64,000 bases of DNA from Phaeocystidibacter sp965659415 (GCA_965659415.1 CBFHVA010000003.1:62001-126000); one strand, 5' to 3'. Positions 16,057-24,901 are shown, counted from the first letter of the stretch. Translations and numbers: made by a program. The notes: a model not told the origin generated them from the letters alone.

Positions 16057-17124
16057 CTAGCGACCTTGCATTTGGTCGCTGATGATTCGCTGAACTCTTT
16101 GTAAGGCAATCCTCGAAGGTTCATGTGCTGGATTGTACGATATGGCCTGCTTATAGTCAGCCTGAGCTCGCATTACATCCCCCATTCGCTCATATACAAA
16201 TCCACGTCCGTAATAGGCTCGGTGATTCACTTGACGAGCTTCAATGGACTGTGTAAAGTAATTGACCGCCTGTTGATTCAGCCCCAATTCTAAGTGTATA
16301 TAACCCAAATTGAAGAAGCTTTCAGCGTCGGTAGGGCGAAGCTGTGTTGCCTTTGTGAAGGCTTTAATAGCCTCATTGTAATCCTCAATTCCCATGTGGA
16401 ACATGCCCTTCTTGTAATAGGTAGGCTGGTCGTTGGGATTGATTTCGATCATGCGGTCAAAATAAACACCTGCGGTAGGATCCTTCAAGCTGGAAAGCAT
16501 CACGGCCGCAAAGTCCAAGGCTGCCCAGTACTCCGGATCGCGTTCAATGGCCTCTTGCACATAACGGACAGCTGCGGCGGTATCACCCGTAAGCTCGCGA
16601 ATATTGTTGCCCTTGATAAAATAAGCCACCGGCTGTGATGGATCGAGTTCTATGACTTCATTGGTCAAAATGAGACTCTCACGATACTTCTGCACTACGT
16701 TATACAACTCGGCTAGCTTCAATCGGCAATCCACATTATCTGGATCGAGCTCGATGCACTTCTTCCAAGTATCTCGTGACGTTCTCGTTCTATTCTGATA
16801 AAAATTAATATCTCCCCAAGCCAATAGTACATCTGGATTCAAACTATCGATTTCCATGGCTGCTCTTACATCGGCCTCGGCGTAATTCACATTTCGCTGT
16901 GCAATATATTGCCGTGATCTAGCCAAGAGTGCATCTACATCAAAGGGGTTGTCGTAGATATAGGCATTGAGCGAGTCATTCTGTGTTTTAATAAGATCTC
17001 CCAGAGAGTCTTGTGGAAGCTCAGAAACAGTTGCATCCGTGGTAGTTGACTGAGTCGATTGGTCGGCTAACTCAGTACAAGCAGCTATGCTTAAGGTAAG
17101 GAAGAGTAGAAAGTAATTTCTCAT
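16057..17124 (-). CDS. TPR-repeat lipoprotein
   Basis: 355 residues. A lipoprotein signal peptide with lipobox Leu-Ser-Ile-Ala-Ala-Cys16 is followed by a Ser/Thr/Gln-rich linker and about eight tetratricopeptide units from residue 55 to the end (repeated Ala-x-x-Asp-x-x-x-Ala and Asp-Pro motifs). TPR lipoproteins serve as scaffolds in the envelope; several are T9SS or gliding accessory proteins, but no such link is shown here. The -7 box TAACTTTG ends only 4 bases before the ATG. A perfect hairpin (16059-16080) includes the stop codon. Confidence 0.82.
   Translation of the reverse strand: MRNYFLLFLTLSIAACTELADQSTQSTTTDATVSELPQDSLGDLIKTQNDSLNAYIYDNPFDVDALLARSRQYIAQRNVNYAEADVRAAMEIDSLNPDVLLAWGDINFYQNRTRTSRDTWKKCIELDPDNVDCRLKLAELYNVVQKYRESLILTNEVIELDPSQPVAYFIKGNNIRELTGDTAAAVRYVQEAIERDPEYWAALDFAAVMLSSLKDPTAGVYFDRMIEINPNDQPTYYKKGMFHMGIEDYNEAIKAFTKATQLRPTDAESFFNLGYIHLELGLNQQAVNYFTQSIEARQVNHRAYYGRGFVYERMGDVMRAQADYKQAISYNPAHEPSRIALQRVQRIISDQMQGR
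16059..16080. repeat. Hairpin overlapping the TPR gene stop codon
   Basis: AGCGACC at 16059-16065 and GGTCGCT at 16074-16080 are perfectly complementary around TTGCATTT. It sits between the convergent SDR and TPR genes and within the last codons of the TPR gene. Neither side carries a T-tract, so termination is possible but not canonical. Confidence 0.4.
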
Positions 17125-17128
17125 GTGT

Positions 17129-17136
17129 CAAAGTTA
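17129..17136 (-). promoter_or_regulatory. -7 box immediately before the TPR lipoprotein start
   Basis: On the minus strand this is TAACTTTG, a perfect TAnnTTTG match, separated from the ATG (17122-17124) by four bases. A transcript starting the usual few bases after the box would begin at or next to the start codon, so the mRNA would be leaderless. No clear -33 element. Confidence 0.5.
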
Positions 17137-17192
17137 ATCAACCTTGGTCTACTAGGCATCTGTGGAGATAACGTAATATTTCTGTGTTTGGT

Positions 17193-17223
17193 TGAAAAAG
17201 AAAAGGTCGCTCGTGGCGACCTT
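17193..17223 (-). terminator. Rho-independent terminator of recA
   Basis: AAGGTCGC 17203-17210 and GCGACCTT 17216-17223 pair perfectly with a 5-base loop. Read on the minus strand the stem is followed by a run of T with one C. It starts 23 bases after the recA stop codon. Confidence 0.85.
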
Positions 17224-17246
17224 CTATAACTCTATACTTTGCAGGA

Positions 17247-18251
17247 TTAATTTGCAGCTTCTTTCACCTTTGCATGAATCTTAGCTTCAATCTCTTCTGC
17301 AAGCTCAGGGTTGTCTTTCAAGAGCTGCTTAACCGCATCGCGGCCTTGTCCCAACTTGGTACCTTCATAACTGAACCAAGAACCACTCTTTTGAACAATC
17401 TCACGCTCCACACCAAGATCGATAAGCTCTCCTACTTTTGAAATGCCTTCTCCATACATGATATCGAACTCTGCCAAGCGGAATGGTGGAGCTACTTTAT
17501 TCTTAACCACTTTTACGCGAACGCGGTTACCAACTACACTATCGCTCGTTTTAATTTGTGAAGAACGACGAATATCCAATCGAATGGAAGAGTAAAACTT
17601 CAAGGCATTACCACCTGTAGTTGTTTCCGGGTTCCCGAACATCACTCCAATTTTTTCACGCAATTGGTTGATGAAGATGCATGTGCAGTTCGTCTTGGAA
17701 ATAGTACCCGTTAGCTTTCGAAGTGCCTGTGACATCAAACGGGCTTGCAGACCCACTTTCGAGTCGCCCATCTCACCTTCAATCTCACTCTTAGGCGTCA
17801 ATGCTGCTACAGAATCAATGATGAGAATATCAATGGCTCCTGAGCGAATTAAGTTATCCGCAATCTCCAAGGCTTGTTCACCATTGTCGGGTTGCGAAAT
17901 GATGAGCTCCTCAGTATTCACTCCGAGCTTCTCAGCGTACGTTCGATCAAATGCGTGTTCAGCATCCACAAATGCGGCGATGCCTCCGTTTTTCTGAGCC
18001 TCGGCAATAGCGTGTAAAGTGAGTGTGGTTTTACCCGATGATTCCGGGCCGTAAATTTCAACCACTCGACCTCGAGGATATCCGCTTATTCCCAAAGCTA
18101 AATCTAAACCGATGGACCCTGAAGGAATGGTGTCAACTTCAATGACAGGGGCGTCTCCCATGCGCATTACCGCACCCTTTCCATAGGTCTTGTCCATTTT
18201 GTCCATTGTAAGCTGCAACGCTTTCAAACGGGCATCTTTATCGCTACTCAT
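17247..18251 (-). CDS. recA: Recombinase RecA
   Basis: 334 residues. Walker A Gly-Pro-Glu-Ser-Ser-Gly-Lys-Thr at 68-75, Val-Asp-Ala-Glu-His-Ala-Phe-Asp, Walker B Ile-Leu-Ile-Ile-Asp-Ser-Val, loop regions around Asn-Gln-Leu-Arg-Glu-Lys-Ile-Gly and Thr-Thr-Gly-Gly-Asn-Ala-Leu-Lys. It catalyses homologous pairing and strand exchange. It has its own terminator and a predicted -7 box (TATATTTG) about 30 bases upstream, inside a palindrome that could also end bcp transcription. Confidence 0.98.
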   Translation of the reverse strand: MSSDKDARLKALQLTMDKMDKTYGKGAVMRMGDAPVIEVDTIPSGSIGLDLALGISGYPRGRVVEIYGPESSGKTTLTLHAIAEAQKNGGIAAFVDAEHAFDRTYAEKLGVNTEELIISQPDNGEQALEIADNLIRSGAIDILIIDSVAALTPKSEIEGEMGDSKVGLQARLMSQALRKLTGTISKTNCTCIFINQLREKIGVMFGNPETTTGGNALKFYSSIRLDIRRSSQIKTSDSVVGNRVRVKVVKNKVAPPFRLAEFDIMYGEGISKVGELIDLGVEREIVQKSGSWFSYEGTKLGQGRDAVKQLLKDNPELAEEIEAKIHAKVKEAAN

Positions 18252-18280
18252 CTACTTGAATTTTATCGATTGAAGAGAAA

Positions 18281-18288
18281 CAAATATA
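18281..18288 (-). promoter_or_regulatory. Predicted -7 box of recA
   Basis: Minus-strand TATATTTG, a perfect match to TAnnTTTG, 29 bases before the recA ATG. Its first bases form one arm of the palindrome 18285-18309, so any protein bound there would overlap the promoter. Confidence 0.55.
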
Positions 18289-18309
18289 GCCCATACAATA
18301 CGGGCTATA
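18285..18309. repeat. Palindrome between bcp and recA (operator or terminator)
   Basis: TATAGCCC 18285-18292 and GGGCTATA 18302-18309 are perfectly complementary with a 9-base spacer. On the minus strand the stem runs into TTTGTTTCT, so it could terminate bcp transcription; it also overlaps the recA -7 box, so it could be an operator. Both readings are inference. Confidence 0.5.
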
Positions 18310-18322
18310 CGTGTTCAAACGA

Positions 18323-18342
18323 CTAAGTTATTGACAACTTAG
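18323..18342. repeat. Second palindrome, overlapping the bcp stop codon
   Basis: CTAAGTT 18323-18329 and AACTTAG 18336-18342 pair perfectly around a 6-base spacer and include the bcp stop codon (18339-18341). It lies 13 bases from the first palindrome. Confidence 0.45.
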
Positions 18343-18800
18343 GAATACGATTCTAGGATTTGTTGCGCCGCGGCTTTCGACTTCACCTTGGTGATTACTT
18401 GGTCGATGATTCCATTCTCATCAATGACGAATGTTTCACGATGAATGCCATCGAATTCGCGGCCCATGAACTTCTTCAATCCCCAAACCCCATAAGCGTT
18501 GATCACCTCTTTCTCCGTATCGGGGATGAGAGGAAAAGGTAAATCATACTTATCGGCAAATTTGTTGTGTTTCTTTTCATCGTCAGCTGAAACGCCCACA
18601 ATGGCAAACCCCTTATCCAATAAATCCGTGTATTCATCACGGAAACTGCAGGCCTCAGCGGTGCACCCCGGGGTGTCGTCTTTCGGATAGAAATACAACA
18701 CCAACTTCTTACCAGCAAAAGAACTCAAGGAAATGTCGTTTCCATGGTGATCTTTCGCGTTAAAATCAGGTGCTTTATCTCCTTTGTTCAAATGTGTCAT
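18339..18800 (-). CDS. bcp: Thioredoxin-dependent thiol peroxidase (Bcp/PrxQ)
   Basis: 153 residues. Peroxidatic Cys46 and resolving Cys51 in Asp-Thr-Pro-Gly-Cys-Thr-Ala-Glu-Ala-Cys, the Bcp/PrxQ arrangement (five residues apart in one helix). N-terminal Gly-Asp-Lys-Ala-Pro-Asp-Phe is typical. It reduces peroxides in the cytoplasm with thioredoxin as donor. It lies upstream of recA on the same strand and is divergent from nth with 35 bases between start codons. Confidence 0.95.
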   Translation of the reverse strand: MTHLNKGDKAPDFNAKDHHGNDISLSSFAGKKLVLYFYPKDDTPGCTAEACSFRDEYTDLLDKGFAIVGVSADDEKKHNKFADKYDLPFPLIPDTEKEVINAYGVWGLKKFMGREFDGIHRETFVIDENGIIDQVITKVKSKAAAQQILESYS

Positions 18801-18835
18801 TTGATTTTGTTTTTTTGATCTTCATTGGTGGAACA

Positions 18836-19525
18836 ATGAACGAAGCTAAAAGTTTGATAAGCATGACCAAAGCAGAGAAGGTAGATTTTGTAATTCGAAC
18901 GTTGGAGGAACTCTATCCCGAAACGCCCATTCCACTCGACCACCATAGTCCGTACACCTTACTCATAGCTGTGCTTCTTTCAGCTCAATGTACCGACGAA
19001 AGGGTAAATAAGATAACGCCATTGCTCTTTAATCGAGCTTCAACTCCTGAGGAAATGGTAAACCTTTCCTTGGAGGAAATTGTGGAGATCATACGGCCTT
19101 GTGGACTTACACCGATGAAGTCGAAGGGCATCTACGAGCTGACGCGAATTTTGCTAAACGAGCACAACGGAGAAGTTCCTGCAAGTTTTGAAGCACTCGA
19201 AGCTCTTCCGGCGGTTGGACACAAAACGGCTTCTGTTGTCATGAGTCAGGCATTCGGCATACCCGCTTTTCCTGTGGACACGCACATCCATCGCTTGATG
19301 TTCCGTTGGGGACTGAGCAATGGAAAATCAGTAACTCAAACGGAGTCGGACGCAAAGCGACTGTTTCCCGAAGAAAAGTGGAACTCCCTGCACCTTCAAA
19401 TCATATTCTACGGGCGTGAATACTGCCCCGCTCGAGGTTGGGATCTTAGAAAGGATCGCATTACGCGAACCATCGGACGTAAAACGGTAATCAAAGAATG
19501 GGAGAAGGCCAATGGGGCCCTCTAG
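18836..19525 (+). CDS. nth: Endonuclease III-type DNA glycosylase, lacking the Fe-S cysteines
   Basis: 229 residues from ATG 18836; an earlier in-frame start at 18770 would overlap bcp and add a hydrophobic segment alien to the family. The helix-hairpin-helix Leu-Pro-Ala-Val-Gly-His-Lys carries catalytic Lys130, and Asp148 follows in Phe-Pro-Val-Asp-Thr-His. These equal E. coli Lys120 and Asp138, so base excision of oxidised pyrimidines with AP lyase activity is expected. The C-terminus holds only one Cys (Glu-Tyr-Cys-Pro) where E. coli has four iron-sulphur ligands, so no 4Fe-4S cluster is possible. Its stop interlocks with the convergent gene's stop. Confidence 0.92.
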   Translation: MNEAKSLISMTKAEKVDFVIRTLEELYPETPIPLDHHSPYTLLIAVLLSAQCTDERVNKITPLLFNRASTPEEMVNLSLEEIVEIIRPCGLTPMKSKGIYELTRILLNEHNGEVPASFEALEALPAVGHKTASVVMSQAFGIPAFPVDTHIHRLMFRWGLSNGKSVTQTESDAKRLFPEEKWNSLHLQIIFYGREYCPARGWDLRKDRITRTIGRKTVIKEWEKANGAL

Positions 19526-22500
19526 AAGTCGGTGCTAATGGAGAAGTAGAACACCCGATCGAGCACATTGCCATCTTCTACGCCCCATGCCCAATCCACT
19601 CTACAGAAATAGCCCAACAATCGACTTCGCAATCCAAAGCCAAATCCACCCACAATCGGTTCGCGCTGGGTGTCTAGCACCACCCTATACCCTAAGCGAT
19701 TATCCACAATCCGAGTATTGATGGCATTCTCTTCTACATAAGGATGCAGACCGTTCCATGCCGTGCCCAGATCTCCAAATCCTATGACTTGGAAGTTGGC
19801 CAAAAAGTCATTTTGTACGGGAGCGTTCACGAGGTACTTCACAATGGGTACGCGCAATTCACTATTGATTACGGCAAAGCTGTTCCCATTTCTGATATTC
19901 TGGAAAAACCCGCGCATATTGGTAACCACGGTCTGAAAAACATAATTCTGATTCTCAGCATAAGGCGTATTATTCGTAAACCCAGGGTTGAATTCATTAT
20001 CTACCCCTCCCAAATAGTGCAACAATTTTTCATTGCCAAACGAAGTGCCAAACGCGAATCGATTCGCCCAAATAATCTCTCTATGCACCGGCATATAGTG
20101 GCGTAAATCTATCCCCGCTGTAATTAAGCCTGTATTCCCCCGACTGAAGTCTTCATAGAACTCCGTGAAAATCTTATATCGCGTTCCATGGTACAGATTG
20201 ATTCCCTTCTTGCGCGTATCGTCATACACATACGCTGCCTTGAGTATACCATAGTCGCGTACAATTACGGCATCCGTTTCTGCTGGAGTCACGCTGCCGG
20301 CATTATCGAGTAGAATAATTTGCCGCGAGTTTCGGTACCCCGCCGAGAATCGCAATCCGGCAACCTGACTAAATGGATAATTCCATTTGTAATGTGCCTC
20401 GTAAGTGAGATATCTGGCATTCGAAATCAAGTCAGGTATGAAGGCAACTTGGCTTCTTCTGTAGAAAGTAATCTCTTCATCAAATCGACTTTTTCTATCA
20501 ACGAATCCCAATAAGAACTCTGAGTTCGGACTCAACGAAACGCCAGGAATTGGCTGGAAATCCGTTCGAAATCCGGCTACCATGCGATAATCGTTAAATA
20601 GATCAATGGCTCCAACCTTAAACATGGTATTAAAGCCGGTATTGATCAAACTACCGCTTGGAGTACCTGTAAATGGTTGATATTGCGGATAGTCAAAGAC
20701 GTTGTCAATTTGAACCGTGAATTCATCTCGCTGAAAAGTGAGTAAATAGGGACGATCGGGGGGAATTGGAAAATCTTCACCGTATAAACTATCTAGGTCG
20801 ACATTACTCGATATCGATCGAATGGCAGGCGTGCCTTTCGGTTGCAGTATAGCTAACGCTTCCGGCTCGAACTGATAGTTGTGAATATTTACCTCCGAAT
20901 TCTCCCGCACATTTGAGATATCCATGGGGTCTCCTCCAGGGAAGTTCGCCATCTCCGCCGCATTGTTGCGCATGGCTGATGAAAACTGTGAGGGAAACTC
21001 AAACGGCTCTATCGCCAAACGATAGCGTCCATCCCGAAGGTAAATTCGCGCTTGCTGGCCATTCTCCAAGTCTACATCATAGCTCATGCTCCCAAAAACG
21101 GAGTGGTCTATCTCTGCCTGGCGAATAAAATAATCATAATGAGTTATCGTGTCGACATAAGCAATTGAACTGTCAAGCTCCACCACATACTGGATAGGAG
21201 TTCCAACCGATGAGGCGAGATAGGAGAAGTGACTTTGATCTATACGACGAATTTGCGTTTCATCCACTTTATCCGGAGTAGCTAGTCTCCAAAGAACTTG
21301 ATTTGGTCCGCCATCCATTCTGTAGATGAATAGATCAAACGTACGAGGGTGGATGTAGACCTCTTTACCAGGAACCAGCGTGTCATTATCGCGATTGGAT
21401 CGAAAGACCACAAAACGGTCATTATTGATGAATGTCGCTTCGAGATCGGTAAACCCGTCGTTTGTGAGTGGCCGGGCGCTCCTTGCGAGAATGTTGAAGA
21501 TGTATACGTTGCTCTTGCCATCCTTAACACCCGAAACGAGCAATTCGCGTCCATCGCGGGAGTATTGAATAGATCTGACTTTTTGGAAGGCATAAAACTC
21601 TCTTCGTTCCAATTCATCATCCTCTACATTGTAGTAGTTAAGCCAAAGCAACCCCGCTTCTTCTGTGAGAACTACTAGAATTTTCCCATTCGGATGCCAT
21701 GCCATTAACGGATAGGAATAATCGGCATTCTGGGCGATGAGATGGCCACCTCTCAAGACCGTACTTCTCCGCTCCTCACGAGTATCATAGATGCTGACAC
21801 GATACTTACCCAATCGATTTCTCACATATGCCAAGTACCTGCCATCCGGCGAGAAACGCGTGCGATTCAAGCGTTCATCTCTGCGGCTTCTTCGAATCTC
21901 AAGATCGCGCAACTCATCTTCATTGAAATCAGGCGGATAGCGCTCTCTATAATAGGACTGCCAGTTGGCCAATAGACCATCTGAATCTACTCCGATATTA
22001 TACGCTAAGCCTTTATCAATACTCCGCTCTAAAACGGTGGTATAAAGAATATTCTTGATGAGATTCTCGCCGTAGGTTTTTCCGATATAATGCCATAGTG
22101 AATGTCCGGCTGCTCGCGCTTGATCACCGGTGAGCGCATACAGGTGATCGTATTGCCCATAGAGCATTCCATCTACAATAAAATTCTCGGTTTGTGCATC
22201 GTAGGGATAAGCCATGTACGCCAGGAGTCCTTCCGTATACCATTCAGGTAGATTGAGCAGTGTACTATTTCTCAAGCTTTGCGTAAACCCCCCGTACATC
22301 AAATTACTCATTGCCAAGCCGGCCAGTCCTTCTCTAACTTGACTTTCAAGGCTCGCATAATCACCGTCGAAGTACACAAACATTCGGGTACCGGCAAAGT
22401 GCGTAACCCCTCCTGTATTATAAGCTTCATCATCTGAAGCGTTAAGATTACTCTGTTTGAGTTCAGTGAGGTTGTTAAACACCATCACTTGTATCCTTTC

Positions 22501-22755
22501 ATCAAAGGGTATATCCAACTGCTGCTGCATGATTGGCATTTGGCGACTCACCATTCGAGCAACTTGTTGGGCCAAATATTGACCATCTTCATAATGGTAA
22601 ACGTCAAATCGCTCGTACCGGTAAAACGACCAATCGAAATTCCGGTACTCTACCCTATTCTTACCAAAAGTTTGGTGCAAGCCATAGTAGAACTGTCCGA
22701 ATCCATTCACGGACAATCCAATTATGGCCAAAAAAAGGAGTAGCGATTTCCTCAT
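19522..22755 (-). CDS. Large beta-propeller plus beta-barrel outer-membrane protein (TolB-like annotation)
   Basis: 1077 residues. Signal peptide about 1-20. Residues 30-280 resemble the peptidase-MA-like region of this family, but no His-Glu-x-x-His zinc motif is present (the equivalent stretch reads Arg-Glu-Gly-Leu-Ala-Gly). About 290-560 contain WD40-like/PD40 repeats (Phe-Ser-Pro-Asp-Gly-Arg-Tyr and similar). From about 690 to the end, alternating beta strands and a final aromatic residue indicate a surface-antigen-type outer-membrane barrel. Bacteroidota homologues are often labelled TolB or biopolymer transporter; true function is unknown. Its stop codon overlaps that of nth. Confidence 0.78.
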   Translation of the reverse strand: MRKSLLLFLAIIGLSVNGFGQFYYGLHQTFGKNRVEYRNFDWSFYRYERFDVYHYEDGQYLAQQVARMVSRQMPIMQQQLDIPFDERIQVMVFNNLTELKQSNLNASDDEAYNTGGVTHFAGTRMFVYFDGDYASLESQVREGLAGLAMSNLMYGGFTQSLRNSTLLNLPEWYTEGLLAYMAYPYDAQTENFIVDGMLYGQYDHLYALTGDQARAAGHSLWHYIGKTYGENLIKNILYTTVLERSIDKGLAYNIGVDSDGLLANWQSYYRERYPPDFNEDELRDLEIRRSRRDERLNRTRFSPDGRYLAYVRNRLGKYRVSIYDTREERRSTVLRGGHLIAQNADYSYPLMAWHPNGKILVVLTEEAGLLWLNYYNVEDDELERREFYAFQKVRSIQYSRDGRELLVSGVKDGKSNVYIFNILARSARPLTNDGFTDLEATFINNDRFVVFRSNRDNDTLVPGKEVYIHPRTFDLFIYRMDGGPNQVLWRLATPDKVDETQIRRIDQSHFSYLASSVGTPIQYVVELDSSIAYVDTITHYDYFIRQAEIDHSVFGSMSYDVDLENGQQARIYLRDGRYRLAIEPFEFPSQFSSAMRNNAAEMANFPGGDPMDISNVRENSEVNIHNYQFEPEALAILQPKGTPAIRSISSNVDLDSLYGEDFPIPPDRPYLLTFQRDEFTVQIDNVFDYPQYQPFTGTPSGSLINTGFNTMFKVGAIDLFNDYRMVAGFRTDFQPIPGVSLSPNSEFLLGFVDRKSRFDEEITFYRRSQVAFIPDLISNARYLTYEAHYKWNYPFSQVAGLRFSAGYRNSRQIILLDNAGSVTPAETDAVIVRDYGILKAAYVYDDTRKKGINLYHGTRYKIFTEFYEDFSRGNTGLITAGIDLRHYMPVHREIIWANRFAFGTSFGNEKLLHYLGGVDNEFNPGFTNNTPYAENQNYVFQTVVTNMRGFFQNIRNGNSFAVINSELRVPIVKYLVNAPVQNDFLANFQVIGFGDLGTAWNGLHPYVEENAINTRIVDNRLGYRVVLDTQREPIVGGFGFGLRSRLLGYFCRVDWAWGVEDGNVLDRVFYFSISTDF

Positions 22756-22834
22756 TGCAGATTAAAGGTAATCAAACTTGTACTAGACACACCATCTGTA
22801 ACGCAATACGAAGACATTGAGTTTGCTCTGAATA

Positions 22835-22868
22835 GAAAAAGGCCACCTTAATGCGTAAAGGTGACCTT
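22835..22868 (-). terminator. Rho-independent terminator of the first T9SS paralog
   Basis: On the minus strand AAGGTCACCTT and AAGGTGGCCTT (genome 22858-22868 and 22839-22849) form an 11-bp stem with one G-T wobble, followed by TTTTTC. The wobble is a mismatch on the plus strand, so the structure serves the minus strand. It is 26 bases after the stop at 22895. Confidence 0.8.
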
Positions 22869-22894
22869 CTTTTTGATTTTCGATTGTCCTAGAC

Positions 22895-24901
22895 CTACTG
22901 AACTGTCAGCTTGAAGGAAGACATTCTATCTCTATGAGCTATGTTAAGCACATACATTCCTGGTTTGAGTTCAGCAACCGAAACAGGCAGTTCTGAGCCT
23001 GAGGCTACTTTCTCTGATTGGTTGTAAATCACACGTCCTTGGATATCAACTAAGGATAGGTTCACCTCCCCGTTGATTTCACCCAAATCGATATTCACAT
23101 ATTCTGATGCTGGGTTTGGATAGACGCGAATGCTGTTTTGATTATCTACTTCGTCGATAGAGACTTCCATACATGCAGCTGCATTGCTCGCTGGACACAT
23201 AATAGCTCGGATGTGCGGGGCATTTAAATCTAAACTTCCGGTAAATCCAGTATACCAGCGTGGATTACTGATAGTGTAGTACATAATTGAAGATTGAGAA
23301 GGCTGCGGGAAAGTTTGAGAGTTCCTCAAATTAACCGGATTGGCACCTGCATTCGAGAAGAGGGTAACCACGATATAATACGCTCCTGTATTCGTGGCAT
23401 CTAGATAGATTGGATGCCCATCAACTGTTCTCAATCGAACGTTGATATTCCTCGATGCCACATCTTGCGCTGTTACGGTGTGCTGAGCATATGCTAGCGG
23501 TTGGGCAGGGAATCCATTCTGGAAGTCGAATCCTGTTGAATCGAAAACGGTTACTTCTATAACGCCTCCAGCTACGGTGGTCGCCGATAACCAGATATCT
23601 ACACCGAAGAGTCTTTCATCCTGAACTATATCAAAACGAGAAGCAATAGCTGAACCATCATCACCAATATCGTCAGTTCCGAAGCGGTTATCAAAGCGGT
23701 TAAAATCAAGCGACATCAAGGAATCTGTAACGAAGATGGTGAAGGTATCTCGAGGGATTGTCGCTACCGCTCCATTCACAGAATCAGACATGGCTGCATA
23801 CACCAAGCGATACGTGCCAATAGTTGAAGGAGTCCATGAGCTCGTGTTGATCACAGTATAATCGACAACAGAATCTCGTCCTAACGTTGATACTAAAGGT
23901 GAACTCAATTGTTGAACTATGTTGTCATTATCATCGAGAACCGTTACCTCGAGTTTGACGTTGCTCTGTGCACTTGAACCAAAGTTCAATATGTTCGCGT
24001 CAAAGGAAATAGGACGCGCCTGTTTCAGGGTCATGATACCGAACTTTCCTTCTCCCGATGTGCCTCCATAGATTATATCTTGCTCGGGTGCCCCATCAGC
24101 GCTTTCAACAAACTCCAATGAGTGCGATGGGAGTTCTGAAATTTTGATATCATCCAAACACCAAAAATAGTAGGCATTGCCATTGGCATTACCCGGCCGA
24201 CCATCAAAAATGAAACGCAAACGAGCGTTAGATGATCCGCCAATGGCGTTACTCACATTGTAACGCAAGATCTCCCCGTTATCATTATTTCCATTTACAC
24301 CGAGCATACCGTCAGAATGAACTAGAATGGTGTCTGTCCATGTCGTTCCTCCGTCGCTAGACAAAGCAATTTGCATATTGGCAAAGAAAACGCGTGTATA
24401 ACTGGAGATTTCCAGCATTACGTCTGCATTGGAACTCAGATTGATCTCGTTCGTGGTTAAGGTCCCGATATGTGGAGCTGGGGCCGTTCCACCCCCCGGA
24501 TTCGTCGCATTACCCGCATTGTCCAAGAAATCCGAATCAAAAATCACGAACCCATTCGAAGTTGATGGAGATAGAATAGGATCATTAGCAGCAGCAAAAG
24601 CTCCTCGGGATCCCACTGATGCATTCGGTGTAGTACTGGGGCCTCTATACTCCCACACTGCGGCGGCAAGGGGCTGCTGATTTCCGTCGAAACCTGTGTT
24701 TGTCCATGTAGCTGGAATACCAGAGGCAAAGTCTTCGGACCAGATCACCATTTCCGATCCGGGCTCGGCAGGTGCCGTGTGTGTTCTCGACGGTGTTCCG
24801 TCATGTTTCTTCAATTGAGCCGGAAGCTCATTTTGGGGAGATTGGGCGTTGGTAATTAAGCCCACAGCTAACCCCAGAAGAGAGAAAGTAATCTTCTTCA
24901 T
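22895..24901 (-). CDS. T9SS type A sorting domain-containing secreted protein (paralog 1)
   Basis: 668 residues. Signal peptide about 1-19 (ending Asn-Ala-Gln). A jelly-roll-like module at about 50-255 starts Ser-Glu-Asp-Phe-Ala-Ser-Gly-Ile-Pro-Ala-Thr-Trp and ends Phe-Trp-Cys-Leu-Asp-Asp-Ile, as in choice-of-anchor or MAM-like domains. A middle beta-sandwich region follows, then a C-terminal type A sorting domain (about 590-668: Val-Tyr-Pro-Asn-Pro-Ala-Ser-Glu-Tyr, Gly-Arg-Val-Ile-Tyr, Pro-Gly-Met-Tyr-Val-Leu). Export by T9SS to the surface is predicted. It is a tandem duplicate of the next gene but has ordinary codon use. Confidence 0.85.
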   Translation of the reverse strand: MKKITFSLLGLAVGLITNAQSPQNELPAQLKKHDGTPSRTHTAPAEPGSEMVIWSEDFASGIPATWTNTGFDGNQQPLAAAVWEYRGPSTTPNASVGSRGAFAAANDPILSPSTSNGFVIFDSDFLDNAGNATNPGGGTAPAPHIGTLTTNEINLSSNADVMLEISSYTRVFFANMQIALSSDGGTTWTDTILVHSDGMLGVNGNNDNGEILRYNVSNAIGGSSNARLRFIFDGRPGNANGNAYYFWCLDDIKISELPSHSLEFVESADGAPEQDIIYGGTSGEGKFGIMTLKQARPISFDANILNFGSSAQSNVKLEVTVLDDNDNIVQQLSSPLVSTLGRDSVVDYTVINTSSWTPSTIGTYRLVYAAMSDSVNGAVATIPRDTFTIFVTDSLMSLDFNRFDNRFGTDDIGDDGSAIASRFDIVQDERLFGVDIWLSATTVAGGVIEVTVFDSTGFDFQNGFPAQPLAYAQHTVTAQDVASRNINVRLRTVDGHPIYLDATNTGAYYIVVTLFSNAGANPVNLRNSQTFPQPSQSSIMYYTISNPRWYTGFTGSLDLNAPHIRAIMCPASNAAACMEVSIDEVDNQNSIRVYPNPASEYVNIDLGEINGEVNLSLVDIQGRVIYNQSEKVASGSELPVSVAELKPGMYVLNIAHRDRMSSFKLTVQ

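Noticed and set aside
18770..18835. N-terminal extension of nth
   Set aside because: It overlaps the start of bcp, encodes a hydrophobic segment foreign to the family, and a good ATG exists at 18836.
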